Assembly: GCF_000613865.1 (NCBI RefSeq) | Contig: NZ_BAJU01000021.1 | Span: forward strand, 1 to 45,240 | Origin: Acetobacter okinawensis JCM 25146 | GTDB lineage: Bacteria; Pseudomonadota; Alphaproteobacteria; Acetobacterales; Acetobacteraceae | Direction of reading: 5' to 3' | Length of the DNA: 45,240 bases | Shown: positions 1 through 7,742 of the stretch, piece after piece | Position numbering within the stretch: the first letter of the stretch is position 1 | Layout of the letters: each line of letters starts with the position of its first letter | Notes under the pieces: model-generated | Told to the model about the DNA's origin: nothing | The model's input: the letters and a program-made list of their open reading frames with translations, nothing else | The model's database searches: none | Translations under genes and position numbers: made by a program

Positions 1-1020
1 GGTGGGCAGCCCGCGTTCCGCACTCTCCCGCCATGTTTCAAGTGCTGCCCAGCCTACCATGACGGCATTGTCAGTGCAGAGTTTGAGCGGTGGGGCAGCA
101 AAGCGCAGGCCGCGCTGTTGGGCAACCTCTTCCAACCGGGTGCGCAGGGTGGTGTTGGCCGCAACCCCGCCCGCTGCGACCAGCAGACGGGCCTGCGGCA
201 TCATGTCCAGCGCATGGTTGATGCGATCGACCACAACATCGGCCACAGCCTGCTGGAAGGAGGCAGCCAGATCGGCGGCAAACTGGTGGGGCAGGGGCTC
301 CTGACCAAAAGGGGCCAGTTTTTGCGCAATGGCGGTTTTAAGCCCGGAAAACGAAAAATCGCAGCCGGGGCGGCGCAGGAGCGGGCGGGGCAGGGGAATG
401 GCGTTGGGGTTGCCCTGTTGGGCCAGTTTTTCCAGCGCCGGGCCGCCGGGCCAGCCAAGGCCGAGCATTTTTGCAACCTTGTCAAATGCCTCCCCCGCAG
501 CATCGTCTATGGTGCCGCCAAGTTTGCGGTAATGGCCGACGCCATCCACGGCAATGCACTGGCAGTGCCCGCCCGAAACCAGCAGCAGCAGGTAGGGAAA
601 AGGCGCGCCATCAGGCACAATACCGGGCAGGCTGGCGGTGAGCGCGTGGGCCTCGACATGGTTGACGGCAACAAAGGGAATATCAAGCGCCAGAGCCAGC
701 CCCTTGGCAAAACTGGTGCCAACGATCAGCCCGCCAATCAGCCCCGGCCCGGTGCTGGCGGCCACAAAACCCAGATCCGTTGTGCTCAGCCCTGCATCGG
801 CCAGCGTGGCCTCGACCAGAGCGGGTAGAAGGGCCAGATGGGCGCGCGCTGCAATCTCCGGCACCACGCCCCCAAAGTCTGCATGCCCATCTTGCGAGAC
901 AACACGCTGGGCAAGGCAGACACCCGTAGGGGAGAGGATGGCGCAGGCGGTCTCATCACATGAAGATTCGATGGCCAGAACAGGCCCGGGAGGCTGAGCT
1001 GTGGCGGAAAGGTGACTCAT
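1..1020 (-). CDS. tsaD: tRNA N6-adenosine threonylcarbamoyltransferase TsaD, C-terminus cut by window edge
   Basis: Catalytic subunit that transfers the threonylcarbamoyl group from TC-AMP to A37 of ANN-decoding tRNAs in the cytoplasm. The minus-strand frame starts at the ATG at 1020 and stays open for 340 codons to base 1, so the last roughly 20 residues and the stop lie outside. The N-terminus reads VLAIESSCDETACAIL, the ASKHA-type ATP-binding start of the family. The metal-binding motif HVEAH follows around residue 110, then LLVSGGH, GTIDDAAGEAFDKVAKML and the C-terminal VAAGGVAANTTLR. It is transcribed divergently from hemC, 146 bp away, an arrangement common in alphaproteobacteria. The visible part has no frameshift. 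Family assignment is very secure. Confidence 0.96.
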   Translation of the reverse strand, partial: MSHLSATAQPPGPVLAIESSCDETACAILSPTGVCLAQRVVSQDGHADFGGVVPEIAARAHLALLPALVEATLADAGLSTTDLGFVAASTGPGLIGGLIVGTSFAKGLALALDIPFVAVNHVEAHALTASLPGIVPDGAPFPYLLLLVSGGHCQCIAVDGVGHYRKLGGTIDDAAGEAFDKVAKMLGLGWPGGPALEKLAQQGNPNAIPLPRPLLRRPGCDFSFSGLKTAIAQKLAPFGQEPLPHQFAADLAASFQQAVADVVVDRINHALDMMPQARLLVAAGGVAANTTLRTRLEEVAQQRGLRFAAPPLKLCTDNAVMVGWAALETWRESAERGLPT

Positions 1021-1130
1021 GGACGCACCATAAAAAAAACGGTATTCTTGCACGAATGCAACGGATGGGGAGGGGCGGAATGTTTTTCCGGTCGCGCAAG
1101 TTTTTCAGACCAGCCGGGCTTCATCGTATC

Positions 1131-1157
1131 TTGTCCTTTCTCCATTCCCGGTAATAG
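1131..1157 (+). promoter_or_regulatory. possible hemC promoter (TTGTCC / TAATAG)
   Basis: TTGTCC at 1131-1136 and TAATAG at 1152-1157 are separated by 15 bp and lie just upstream of the hemC ATG at 1167. The spacing is short for a sigma-70 promoter, so this is tentative. The string around the -10 (TTCCCGGTAATAGACA) recurs almost exactly as TTCCCTGTAATAGACA before timA (3826-3841). A small dyad, TTGCA-CGAA-TGCAA at 1048-1061, sits further up in the tsaD/hemC divergent region. Confidence 0.3.
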
Positions 1158-1166
1158 ACACATCTT

Positions 1167-2243
1167 ATGGATTCAGCCTACCCTTCCTCACCCGTCCTTT
1201 CTCCCGCTTTGCAGGAGATCGCCGCGGAAGCCGCCGCACGCCAGAAAAAAGCGGGCAGTCATTCGGGGCGTCACTCCCTGCCTTTGCGCGTGGGTACCCG
1301 TGGCTCCCCTCTGGCGCTGGTCCAGACGCGCGCCTTCCTGACCACGCTGACGCGCTTTTGCCCTGTTCTGCGTGACATGAACGCTTTTCAGGAACACCAG
1401 ATCAACACTACTGGCGATCAGGTGCAAAACCGGCGGTTGGCGGAAATTGGCGGTAAGGGCCTGTTTGCAAAAGAAATTCATGAGGCACTGGCCGACCGGC
1501 GGATTGATTTTGCCGTGCATAGCCTCAAGGATCTGGAGACAACACTCCCACCGGGGCTGGTGCTTGCCTGCACGCTCAAGCGTGAAGATGCGCGTGACGC
1601 GCTGATCCTTGGCCCCCGGTTGGAACAGTCGGACCCGGATGATCCGTACTCGGCTCTGCCCGAGGGAGCACTGGTTGGCTGTGCTTCTGTCCGCCGTCAG
1701 GCGCAGATGCTGCATGTCCGCCCGGACCTGAAGTTTGGCCTGCTACGTGGCAACGTGCAGACCCCGACTCGACAAGCTTGCCGCCCGCCAATGCGATGCC
1801 ACCCTGCTTGCGCTCGCAGGTCTGCGCCGCCTTGGCATGGCGGAACGTGCAAGCATTGTGCTGTCCCCCACCATTATGGTGCCAGCCGCAGGGCAGGGCA
1901 TTGTGGGTGTTACAGTGCGCGAGGACGATGTGGAGCTGCGCGAACTGCTGGCCGCGATCGAGGATTACGAGGCCCGTGCCGTAGCAACGGCAGAGCGCGC
2001 GCTGCTGGCCGAGCTTGATGGTTCCTGCCGGACCCCCATTGGCGGTTATGCCAGATGATTCCCGTTGTGGCTGGGGATGCGCCCAAACTCCACCTGACCG
2101 GCCTTGTTGCGCGGGAGGATGGGTCCTTCCTGCTCAAACGCAGTGTGAGTGGTGCGCCAGAAGATGCCGCTCGCCTTGGACGTGAACTGGGGTGCAGCCT
2201 GCGCAAGGACAGCCCGGCAGATATTTTTGAGGAAAACGCATAA
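1167..2243 (+). CDS. hemC: hydroxymethylbilane synthase HemC, two single-base frameshifts
   Basis: Porphobilinogen deaminase, which polymerises four porphobilinogens into hydroxymethylbilane in haem synthesis. The first block (1167 to about 1760) carries LRVGTRGSPLALVQTRA, GGKGLFAKEIHEAL, AVHSLKDL and LLRGNVQT. The frame then moves by +1 at the C-run 1762-1765, where CCCC stands in place of the expected CCC. It continues as RLDKLAARQCDATLLALAGL through the cofactor-cysteine motif LDGSCRTPIGGYA. A second shift, an apparent one-base loss near 2052-2056, restores the first frame to the stop at 2243. The repaired length is 358 residues, about 40 more than usual because of an N-terminal extension before the conserved LRVGTRGS, so the true start could be later. 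The gene is normally essential, and two compensating shifts suggest sequence error. Likely cotranscribed with hemD. Confidence 0.9.
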
Positions 2244-2260
2244 AAGCAGGCCAAGACCCC

Positions 2261-2983
2261 ATGCCAGTGCCGCGTGGCGTTATTATCACCCGGCCGGAGC
2301 CGGGGCTGGGGGAGACGGCATCCGCCGTGGCGGGGCTTGGCTGGGAGCCTGTTCTTGCTCCTGCACTCCATATAAGACCCTGTCAGGTGGGCGCACTGCC
2401 ACGGCAGGTGGCAGCTTTGCTGCTGACCAGCGGGCAGGCTGTTGCCATGGCGGCGGCGTGCGTACCGCCATCTGTTCCTGTCTTTGCTGTTGGTGACCGC
2501 ACGGCGCAAAAAGCGCGGGAGGCAGGGTTTCCCACCGTCTATAGTGCTCATGGCAATGCGCAGGCCCTTGAGCGTCTGTTATGCCAGCACTGTGCTCCAG
2601 CACTGGGTAGTCTGCTGCTGTTTTCGGGCGTGGGGCAGGGTATGGAACTGGCCGCCAGTCTGCGTGCGCAAGGCTTCACGGTTGTAAGGCGGGTCGCTTA
2701 TCGGGCGGACCCTGTGGCTGCACTGCCTGCATTGGTGGATCACGCGTTACTGGCCGGACAGATTGCGGCTATCCTGTTTTTTTCTGCCCGAAGCGCACAA
2801 AGCTGGCTCAAACGGGTTCCCTCGGTTGGCATGGGGGCGCGCGTGCGGGGCGTGCGCGCGGTTGTCATATCCGAAGCCGTTGTCAAAACACTGCGTCAGG
2901 CGGGCTGGCAGGGGCCTGTCAGTGTTGCGGCAACTCCGGATGCACCAGCCATGCTGCAGACCCTTGGAGCATGGAGCGCATAA
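2261..2983 (+). CDS. hemD: uroporphyrinogen-III synthase HemD
   Basis: Cyclises hydroxymethylbilane with D-ring inversion to uroporphyrinogen III. The 240-residue protein begins VPRGVIITRPEPGLGETA, the usual N-terminal sequence of the family. Later come FAVGDRTAQKAREAGF, LLFSGVGQG, AILFFSARSAQSW and VVISEAVVKTLRQAG, which match the two-domain HemD fold. Overall conservation in this family is low, so the assignment also rests on the position 17 bp after hemC. The reading frame is intact. A strong hairpin terminator begins at its stop codon. Confidence 0.9.
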   Translation: MPVPRGVIITRPEPGLGETASAVAGLGWEPVLAPALHIRPCQVGALPRQVAALLLTSGQAVAMAAACVPPSVPVFAVGDRTAQKAREAGFPTVYSAHGNAQALERLLCQHCAPALGSLLLFSGVGQGMELAASLRAQGFTVVRRVAYRADPVAALPALVDHALLAGQIAAILFFSARSAQSWLKRVPSVGMGARVRGVRAVVISEAVVKTLRQAGWQGPVSVAATPDAPAMLQTLGAWSA

Positions 2984-3014
2984 AAAACCGGCATCACAGA
3001 GATGCCGGTTTTTT
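2982..3014. terminator. bidirectional rho-independent terminator between hemD and secB
   Basis: AAAAAACCGGCATC (2982-2995) and GATGCCGGTTTTTT (3001-3014) form a perfect 14-bp inverted repeat around the loop ACAGA. The A-run on one side and T-run on the other let it end transcription of both hemD (rightward) and secB (leftward). Confidence 0.92.
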
Positions 3015-3043
3015 GTAAGTAACGCCAGAAAAGCCGGATAGGC

Positions 3044-3541
3044 TTATGCGTTGCCTGCCGCTTCGGGGAATTCGGCACGGCGTTCCTGCCAGAGTGCGAC
3101 AAAGTCGATGGGCTGGAGCACAATGGGAGGAAAACCACCATCGCGCGTCACATCGCTGATGATGTTCCGTGCGAAGGGGAAGATCAGACGGGGGACTTCC
3201 ACCAGCAGGATCGGTTCGATCAGCTCGGCAGGTGGGTTGGTCAGGGTCACTACAGCGGCATAAACCAGTTCGGTCAGGAATACGGTGCGCCCGGCGGGGC
3301 CGTTTTCCGTTTCCGGGGCTTCCTTGGCTTCAGCCTTGATGCTCAGGGTGACCTCGTAAATCATCTGGTCATCCTGCAGGCGGTTGGCCTGCACATCAAT
3401 GTTCACACCGATCTGGGGCTGTGCGCGCAGGGTGGCAAAAATTTCTGCCCCGACGGGCACTTCAAAAGAAAGATCGCGCGTGTACTGGAGGTTAATAGCC
3501 AGTGGCAGGGCGGGCGGAACGGACTGGGCAGTATCGGACAT
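3044..3541 (-). CDS. secB: protein-export chaperone SecB
   Basis: Cytoplasmic tetrameric chaperone that keeps preproteins unfolded and delivers them to SecA. The 165-residue product fits the family length. It has INLQYTRDLSFEVPVGAE, then VNIDVQANRLQDD and YEVTLSIKAEAK, and the typical C-terminal half ILLVEVPRLIFPFARNIISD followed by GGFPPIVLQPIDFVALW. The start was set at the ATG at 3541 because an AGGAAG sequence lies just upstream and conserved SecB sequence begins soon after; the frame stays open further upstream without SecB similarity. Convergent with hemD and divergent from timA. Confidence 0.96.
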   Translation of the reverse strand: MSDTAQSVPPALPLAINLQYTRDLSFEVPVGAEIFATLRAQPQIGVNIDVQANRLQDDQMIYEVTLSIKAEAKEAPETENGPAGRTVFLTELVYAAVVTLTNPPAELIEPILLVEVPRLIFPFARNIISDVTRDGGFPPIVLQPIDFVALWQERRAEFPEAAGNA

Positions 3542-3885
3542 TGATGACAGCTTCCTGCTCTCAAACGTATTGGGTTCTTCTAAGGCGGTAGCATGACCTG
3601 CGGGGTTAGCCAACACTCCAATCCGGGTATGTTGGGGCCGTGGTCTGTTGCGGCTGATGCATGTGGCGGAACAGGGCAGGCGCAATGGCGCAGGATGCGT
3701 GTGAATGCCTGCGTGGTTTTTTTAAAACACGAATACTCTTTTACAAGGGCGGATGGGCTGGTAGTCATTGTATCCGCACTCGGTCATGACTATGTGATGA
3801 CAAGAACCTGAGGGAAAGAACGTTTTCCCTGTAATAGACAACCCTGCAAACAGTGTGTGCAGGCAGCTTGGTGGACGGTTAACAG
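3542..3885. other. secB-timA intergenic region with inverted repeat
   Basis: This 344-bp stretch separates the divergent secB and timA. I found no credible gene in it; short open frames lack any recognisable family or good start site. It contains a 20-bp inverted repeat at 3811-3830 (AGGGAAA-GAACGT-TTTCCCT), followed at once by GTAATAGACA, which resembles a -10 region and is shared with the hemC upstream region. Confidence 0.5.
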
Positions 3886-4566
3886 ATGGATTTTTCTCTC
3901 GACCACTTTCCGGTCGATCTGGTTCTTCTGGCTTTGGTAGCCGCTTTTCTGGCTCTGCGCCTACGCAGTGTTCTGGGTAAGCGCGTTGGCATTCAGCCTC
4001 CCCCCATGCCTGTAACCGCGCGTGCGGACGTGCCGCCACGTGTAGCGGAAAACAATGTTGAGCCTACAGGCCCCACCGTTGAGTATGATATTCCAGCACC
4101 CGGCACCAGAGTTGGGCAACTGCTTGTGGATATTCACAAGCAGGATGCCACCTTTACGCCCCAGCAGTTCCTGATGAGTGTGCAGACCGTTTTTGCACAG
4201 GTTGTGGGAGCCTATGCGCAGGGCAACCGTGATGTGCTCAAAACCTACCTGACCCCTGCGGTTTATGCTTCGTTCGATGCGGCAATTACCGCGCGGGAGG
4301 CAGCCGGCCAAAAGCAGCGGACCGAGATTCAGGCCGTGCGCGCACTGGCGATTGAAGATGTGCGGCTGACGCAACTGGATGTCGGGCTGGGTGCTGCGGT
4401 TGACGTGCGCATTGTGTCTGACCAGATCAGTCTGGTGGAAGATCAGGCGGGGCAGCCTGTGACCGGCACGGATGCAGTGACCGAGTTTTCTGACCTGTGG
4501 ACACTGGAGCGCCTTCTGGGTGTTGGTGGCAGTGGCTGGCGTCTTGCGGCGGCGCGTAGTGCGTGA
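3886..4566 (+). CDS. Tim44/TimA-family membrane-anchored protein
   Basis: Bacterial homologue of the C-terminal domain of mitochondrial Tim44. In alphaproteobacteria this family (TimA) is a membrane-associated adaptor. Residues about 8-26 (PVDLVLLALVAAFLALRLR) form an N-terminal membrane anchor followed by the usual basic stretch with GKRVGIQPPP. A disordered proline-rich linker leads to the Tim44-like domain from about residue 80 (FTPQQFLMSVQTVFAQVVGAYAQG, LKTYLTPAVYASFDAAI). The stop TGA overlaps the GTG start of the following methyltransferase by 4 bases. In many relatives timA is followed by mltA and a Smr gene; here a methyltransferase and a peroxidase lie between timA and smr and no MltA reading frame is visible. 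Confidence 0.85.
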   Translation: MDFSLDHFPVDLVLLALVAAFLALRLRSVLGKRVGIQPPPMPVTARADVPPRVAENNVEPTGPTVEYDIPAPGTRVGQLLVDIHKQDATFTPQQFLMSVQTVFAQVVGAYAQGNRDVLKTYLTPAVYASFDAAITAREAAGQKQRTEIQAVRALAIEDVRLTQLDVGLGAAVDVRIVSDQISLVEDQAGQPVTGTDAVTEFSDLWTLERLLGVGGSGWRLAAARSA

Positions 4567-5417
4567 GTGCGCAGACACCGGCCGGGGAGGCGCTAGCGCC
4601 TCCTGCAAGGGCAAAACGGTATAAGGTTGGTCGTCAGGACATTGTTCAGGGCGATTGCCTGCGGGCGCTACGGCGCATGCAGGCGGAAAGTGTGGATGTT
4701 ATTGTAACATCTCCCCCCTACAATATTGGCCTATCCTACCGCAGTTACCCGGACCGGCGGGAGGAAGACGACTATCTGGACTGGATGGTGCAGGTTGCAA
4801 CCCAGTTGCAGCGTGTGCTCCGGCCTGACGGGTCGTTTTTTCTCAATATTTCCGGCTCCTCCGCCATGCCTTGGCTGCCGTTTGAACTGGCAGTGCGGCT
4901 GCGCGAACTGTTTGTGCTGCAAAACCATATTTCATGGGTCAAATCCATTTCCGTGGGGGAGGATAGCTTCGGCCATTTCAAACCCATGAACAGCCAGCGC
5001 TATCTGCACCGTGGGCATGAACATCTTTTCCACTTCACGTTGGAAGGGGATGTGCCGCTGGACCGGCTGAGTGCAGGCGTGCCTTACAAGGATAAAACCA
5101 ACATTGCCCGGCGTGGACACCGTCAGGACCGCCGCTGCCGGGGGGATGCGTGGTTTATCCCCTATGAGACGGTGCGTGGACGGGCAGAAAAATTCGACCA
5201 TCCCGGTACTTTTCCCATAGCGCTGCCCGAGCAGTGCATTCTGCTCCATGGCAAGAGCGGGGGTAGGGTGTTGGACCCGTTCATGGGTACAGGCACCACC
5301 TTGCTGGCGGCCCAGCGTCTGGGGTGCAGTGGCATGGGGATGGAAATAGACGCCGAATATGTGGCCATAGCCCGCGCACGGCTGATGCATGATCTGGTGA
5401 ACAGCCCCCTCGCCTGA
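4563..5417 (+). CDS. orphan beta-class DNA methyltransferase
   Basis: S-adenosylmethionine-dependent DNA methyltransferase of 284 residues. The catalytic motif IV (VTSPPYNIGLSYRSY, about residue 50) comes before the AdoMet-binding motif I (VLDPFMGTGTTLLAAQ, about residue 237), the order of beta-class enzymes such as CcrM. TSPPY is more often seen in N4-cytosine enzymes and DPPY in N6-adenine ones, so the modified base cannot be fixed from sequence. The GTG start overlaps the timA stop (GTGA). No restriction endonuclease gene is adjacent, so this looks like an orphan regulator-type or protective methylase. It lacks the C-terminal extension of CcrM. Intact frame. Confidence 0.88.
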   Translation: MSAQTPAGEALAPPARAKRYKVGRQDIVQGDCLRALRRMQAESVDVIVTSPPYNIGLSYRSYPDRREEDDYLDWMVQVATQLQRVLRPDGSFFLNISGSSAMPWLPFELAVRLRELFVLQNHISWVKSISVGEDSFGHFKPMNSQRYLHRGHEHLFHFTLEGDVPLDRLSAGVPYKDKTNIARRGHRQDRRCRGDAWFIPYETVRGRAEKFDHPGTFPIALPEQCILLHGKSGGRVLDPFMGTGTTLLAAQRLGCSGMGMEIDAEYVAIARARLMHDLVNSPLA

Positions 5418-5461
5418 TCGGTTTTATCAATTATTACGATAAAAATAATCGCTTTGACATT

Positions 5462-5475
5462 TTGATGTGTATCAA
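5462..5475. promoter_or_regulatory. FNR-type operator upstream of the cytochrome c peroxidase
   Basis: TTGAT-GTGT-ATCAA is a perfect match to the FNR/Anr consensus TTGAT-N4-ATCAA, extended by one more paired T/A at each end (5461-5476). Its centre is 71 bp before the peroxidase start codon. If the box sits at -41.5 as in class II FNR promoters, transcription would begin near 5510, with the AT-rich ATAAAAGATA stretch serving as -10. Acetic acid bacteria are known to carry an FNR homologue (FnrG). Confidence 0.75.
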
Positions 5476-5539
5476 ACACAACAGGCCAAAGAGTGAATAA
5501 AAGATACAAGAGAAAGAAATAGAACCGGGGGATCGGGGT

Positions 5540-6957
5540 TTGAAACGTATATTGGTATCTTTGGCTGGCGCAGGATTATTGGCATATGGTGGTACAGTTG
5601 CTTTTTTGCAGCATTACGACCATGTAACGGCAACGGAACTGGTGGCCAGTTCCCCAACACATAAGGACCCTGTTGCTCTGGCAGCATTTAATGCGCTCAA
5701 CGAAGCGCGTTGTGATTACTGCCACGCAACCAAGCGTGACCTGCCATTTTACTTCCACCTGCCTGTAGCCAACGCCATTATGGAAAAAGACCTCCATGAA
5801 GGCTTGCGCCACTTCCGCATTGAGCCTGTTCTGCATGCTTTTGAGCACGGTACGGCACCATCGGAGGAGGAATTGTCGCGCATTGAGGAAGTGATTGTGC
5901 AGAACCGCATGCCACCCGCGCAGTACCTGCTGCTGCACTGGCATGCCCATCTGTCCAACGCCGAGCGGCAGGCTATTCTCACATGGGTAGAGCAGACCCG
6001 GCGTAAGTATTATGCCAATACAGGTGCGACCGAAGCACTGGCGGCGGAGCCCATACGCCCTGTGCCAGAAAGTGTGCCGGTGGACCCTGTAAAGGTGGCG
6101 CTGGGTAAAAAGCTGTTTTTTGATAAAAAACTGTCTGGCGATAACACACTCAACTGCGCAAGCTGCCATGGTCTGGACAAGGGTGGTGTAGATAATCTGG
6201 TCACGGCAACAGGGATTGGCGGCCAGAAAGGGCCGATCAATGTGCCCACCGTGTATGACGCCTACTTCAAGGTCGCCCAGTTCTGGAACGCCCGTGCGCC
6301 TGACCTTGCGGCACAGGCGGCAGGTCCGGTCATGAACCCGCTGGAAATGGGCTCGCACGACTGGTCGGAAGTGGCGGCAAAGCTGGAAGCAGACCCCGAT
6401 TACGCAGCCATGTTCAAGGCAGCCTTCGGCCGGATGTGCAGGTTGGGCAGCAGAGCATTACGCAGGCTATTGCAGAGTTTGAAAAAACCCTGATTACGCC
6501 GGACAGCCCGTTTGATGAATACCTCAAGGGCAAGGAAGATGCGATCAGTGCGCAGGCCAAACGGGGTTACGAGCGGTTCAAGGCCATTGGCTGCTCGGGT
6601 TGCCACAGCGGCATTGGCGTTGGTGGTGGTGGCTACGAGGTCATGGGGCTGGAGGGCGATTACTTCAAGGATCGTGGCGGCAAGCAGACTGATGCGGATG
6701 AGGGGATGTATGCTGTTAGCCACAACTCTGCGGACCAGAACCGTTTTGTCGTGCCGACCTTGCGTAATATTGCCCTGAGCGCTCCGTACTTCCACGATGG
6801 CAGCGTGAAAACACTGGATGAGGCCGTGCGTAAAATGGCGCGCTACCAGACGCCCGATAGCAACCCGTCCGATCAGGATGTGGCGGATATTGTTGCGTTC
6901 CTCAAAAGCCTGACCGGTAAGTATGATGGGCATTACCTGACGGATATCAAACAGTAA
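5540..6957 (+). CDS. membrane-anchored three-haem cytochrome c peroxidase, one frameshift
   Basis: Periplasmic peroxidase reducing hydrogen peroxide with electrons from the respiratory chain. A TTG start gives KRILVSLAGAGLLAYGG, an uncleaved-anchor-like hydrophobic start. An N-terminal haem domain has CDYCH (about residue 57), then the two classical CCP domains carry CASCH (about 210) and CSGCH (about 354). NVPTVYDA and FVVPTLRNIALSAPYFHDGS are typical of bacterial CCPs. Three haems, a membrane anchor and about 472 residues resemble E. coli YhjA, a quinol peroxidase, more than the soluble two-haem enzymes. The frame shifts near 6430: restoring one C in GGC[C]CGG joins AAFG to PDVQVGQQSITQAIAEFEKTL. 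An FNR box lies upstream and a strong terminator follows. Confidence 0.9.
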
Positions 6958-6973
6958 AACAACAGCATGTGGG

Positions 6974-7004
6974 GCGGGTGTCGTTACTGGCACCCGCTTT
7001 CTTT
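6974..7004 (+). terminator. rho-independent terminator after the peroxidase gene
   Basis: GCGGGTG (6974-6980) pairs with CACCCGC (6991-6997) around a 10-base loop and is followed by TTTCTTT. It lies 17 bp after the peroxidase stop codon and separates it from the Smr-domain gene. Confidence 0.85.
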
Positions 7005-7118
7005 GCTTGAACAACGGCTCGTTCACAGGCGATAAAGCCTGTTGGGCGGGCCGTTTGTGTTTACGGTTACCCTGCACAGGCCAGATCGGTTGGAATAAAG
7101 CGCGGTGGGTGAGACAGG

Positions 7119-7742
7119 GTGGTAAAAAGGCGGCGTCAGTTACAGGAGGCGGAAAAACAGCTCTGGGCGCTGGTGGTGCGGGATGTCGCCCCCCTGACCG
7201 GAGCAAGTCTTGTTCCCCCTGCCGCAGATACAGCTTTTGTGGTGGAAGGGGATGTTCCACCCCCCACCATTCCACAAAAAACTATAAAAAAGGATACACG
7301 CGGGCCAAACCCGTGGGGGGGCTGCTGTGGGCAGAACGTCCGCTGGCGGCCGAAGCTCCGGCTCCCCCTCCACTCACCGTGCAGCGTATGCCCCCGGTTG
7401 CGGAAAAAATTGGTCAGCGCCAGCCCGGTGTGGATGATTATAGTTGGCGTCGTTTCCAGCAAGGGGACATGCGGGGTGGAAAAACGGCTCGACCTGCACG
7501 GCATGGTGGCGCAGGAAGCGTTTGTCCGCCTGATGGAATTTATGGATGTCGCTGCCCATCGTGGCCTGCGCTGTGTGGAAATTATTACCGGACTAGGCAC
7601 AGGGCAGGAAGGGGGTATTCTGCGGCGTGAACTGCCCCACTGGCTGGATCGCTCGGAAATACGCGCACGCATTCTGGGGCTGGCTTACCCCCATGTGGGC
7701 AACAAAGGGTCCGTGCGGATTTTACTGCGCAAGCGCAGGTAG
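7119..7742 (+). CDS. Smr-domain protein, two compensating frameshifts
   Basis: Small protein with a C-terminal Smr (MutS2-related) domain, a putative nuclease or nucleic-acid-binding fold. The start is GTG (VKRRRQLQEAEKQLWALVV). The Smr domain reads RLDLHGMVAQEAFVRLMEFMD, then CVEIITGLG (a variant of the HGKG-type motif) and ILRRELPHWL. Between about 7300 and 7475 the sequence matches the family only in the -1 frame (AKPVGGLLWAERPLAAEAP, VGQRQPGVDD-like). This implies one lost base around 7275-7300, perhaps in the A-run, and one extra G in the run 7473-7476. The length (207 residues) is normal and the termini are in the same frame. Its 3' end overlaps the convergent TctC-like gene by about 21 bases. 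Confidence 0.82.
   Translation: MVKRRRQLQEAEKQLWALVVRDVAPLTGASLVPPAADTAFVVEGDVPPPTIPQKTIKKDTRGPNPWGGCCGQNVRWRPKLRLPLHSPCSVCPRLRKKLVSASPVWMIIVGVVSSKGTCGVEKRLDLHGMVAQEAFVRLMEFMDVAAHRGLRCVEIITGLGTGQEGGILRRELPHWLDRSEIRARILGLAYPHVGNKGSVRILLRKRR

Noticed and set aside
1755..2060. Programmed ribosomal frameshifting in hemC
   Set aside because: No slippery heptamer or stimulatory structure is evident, two opposite shifts would be needed, and similar breaks occur in eleven other unrelated genes. Sequence error is simpler.
5419..5445. TTTTATC/GATAAAA dyad after the methyltransferase gene as a terminator
   Set aside because: A/T-only stem with a 9-base loop would be unstable; it may simply be AT-rich promoter DNA for the peroxidase gene.
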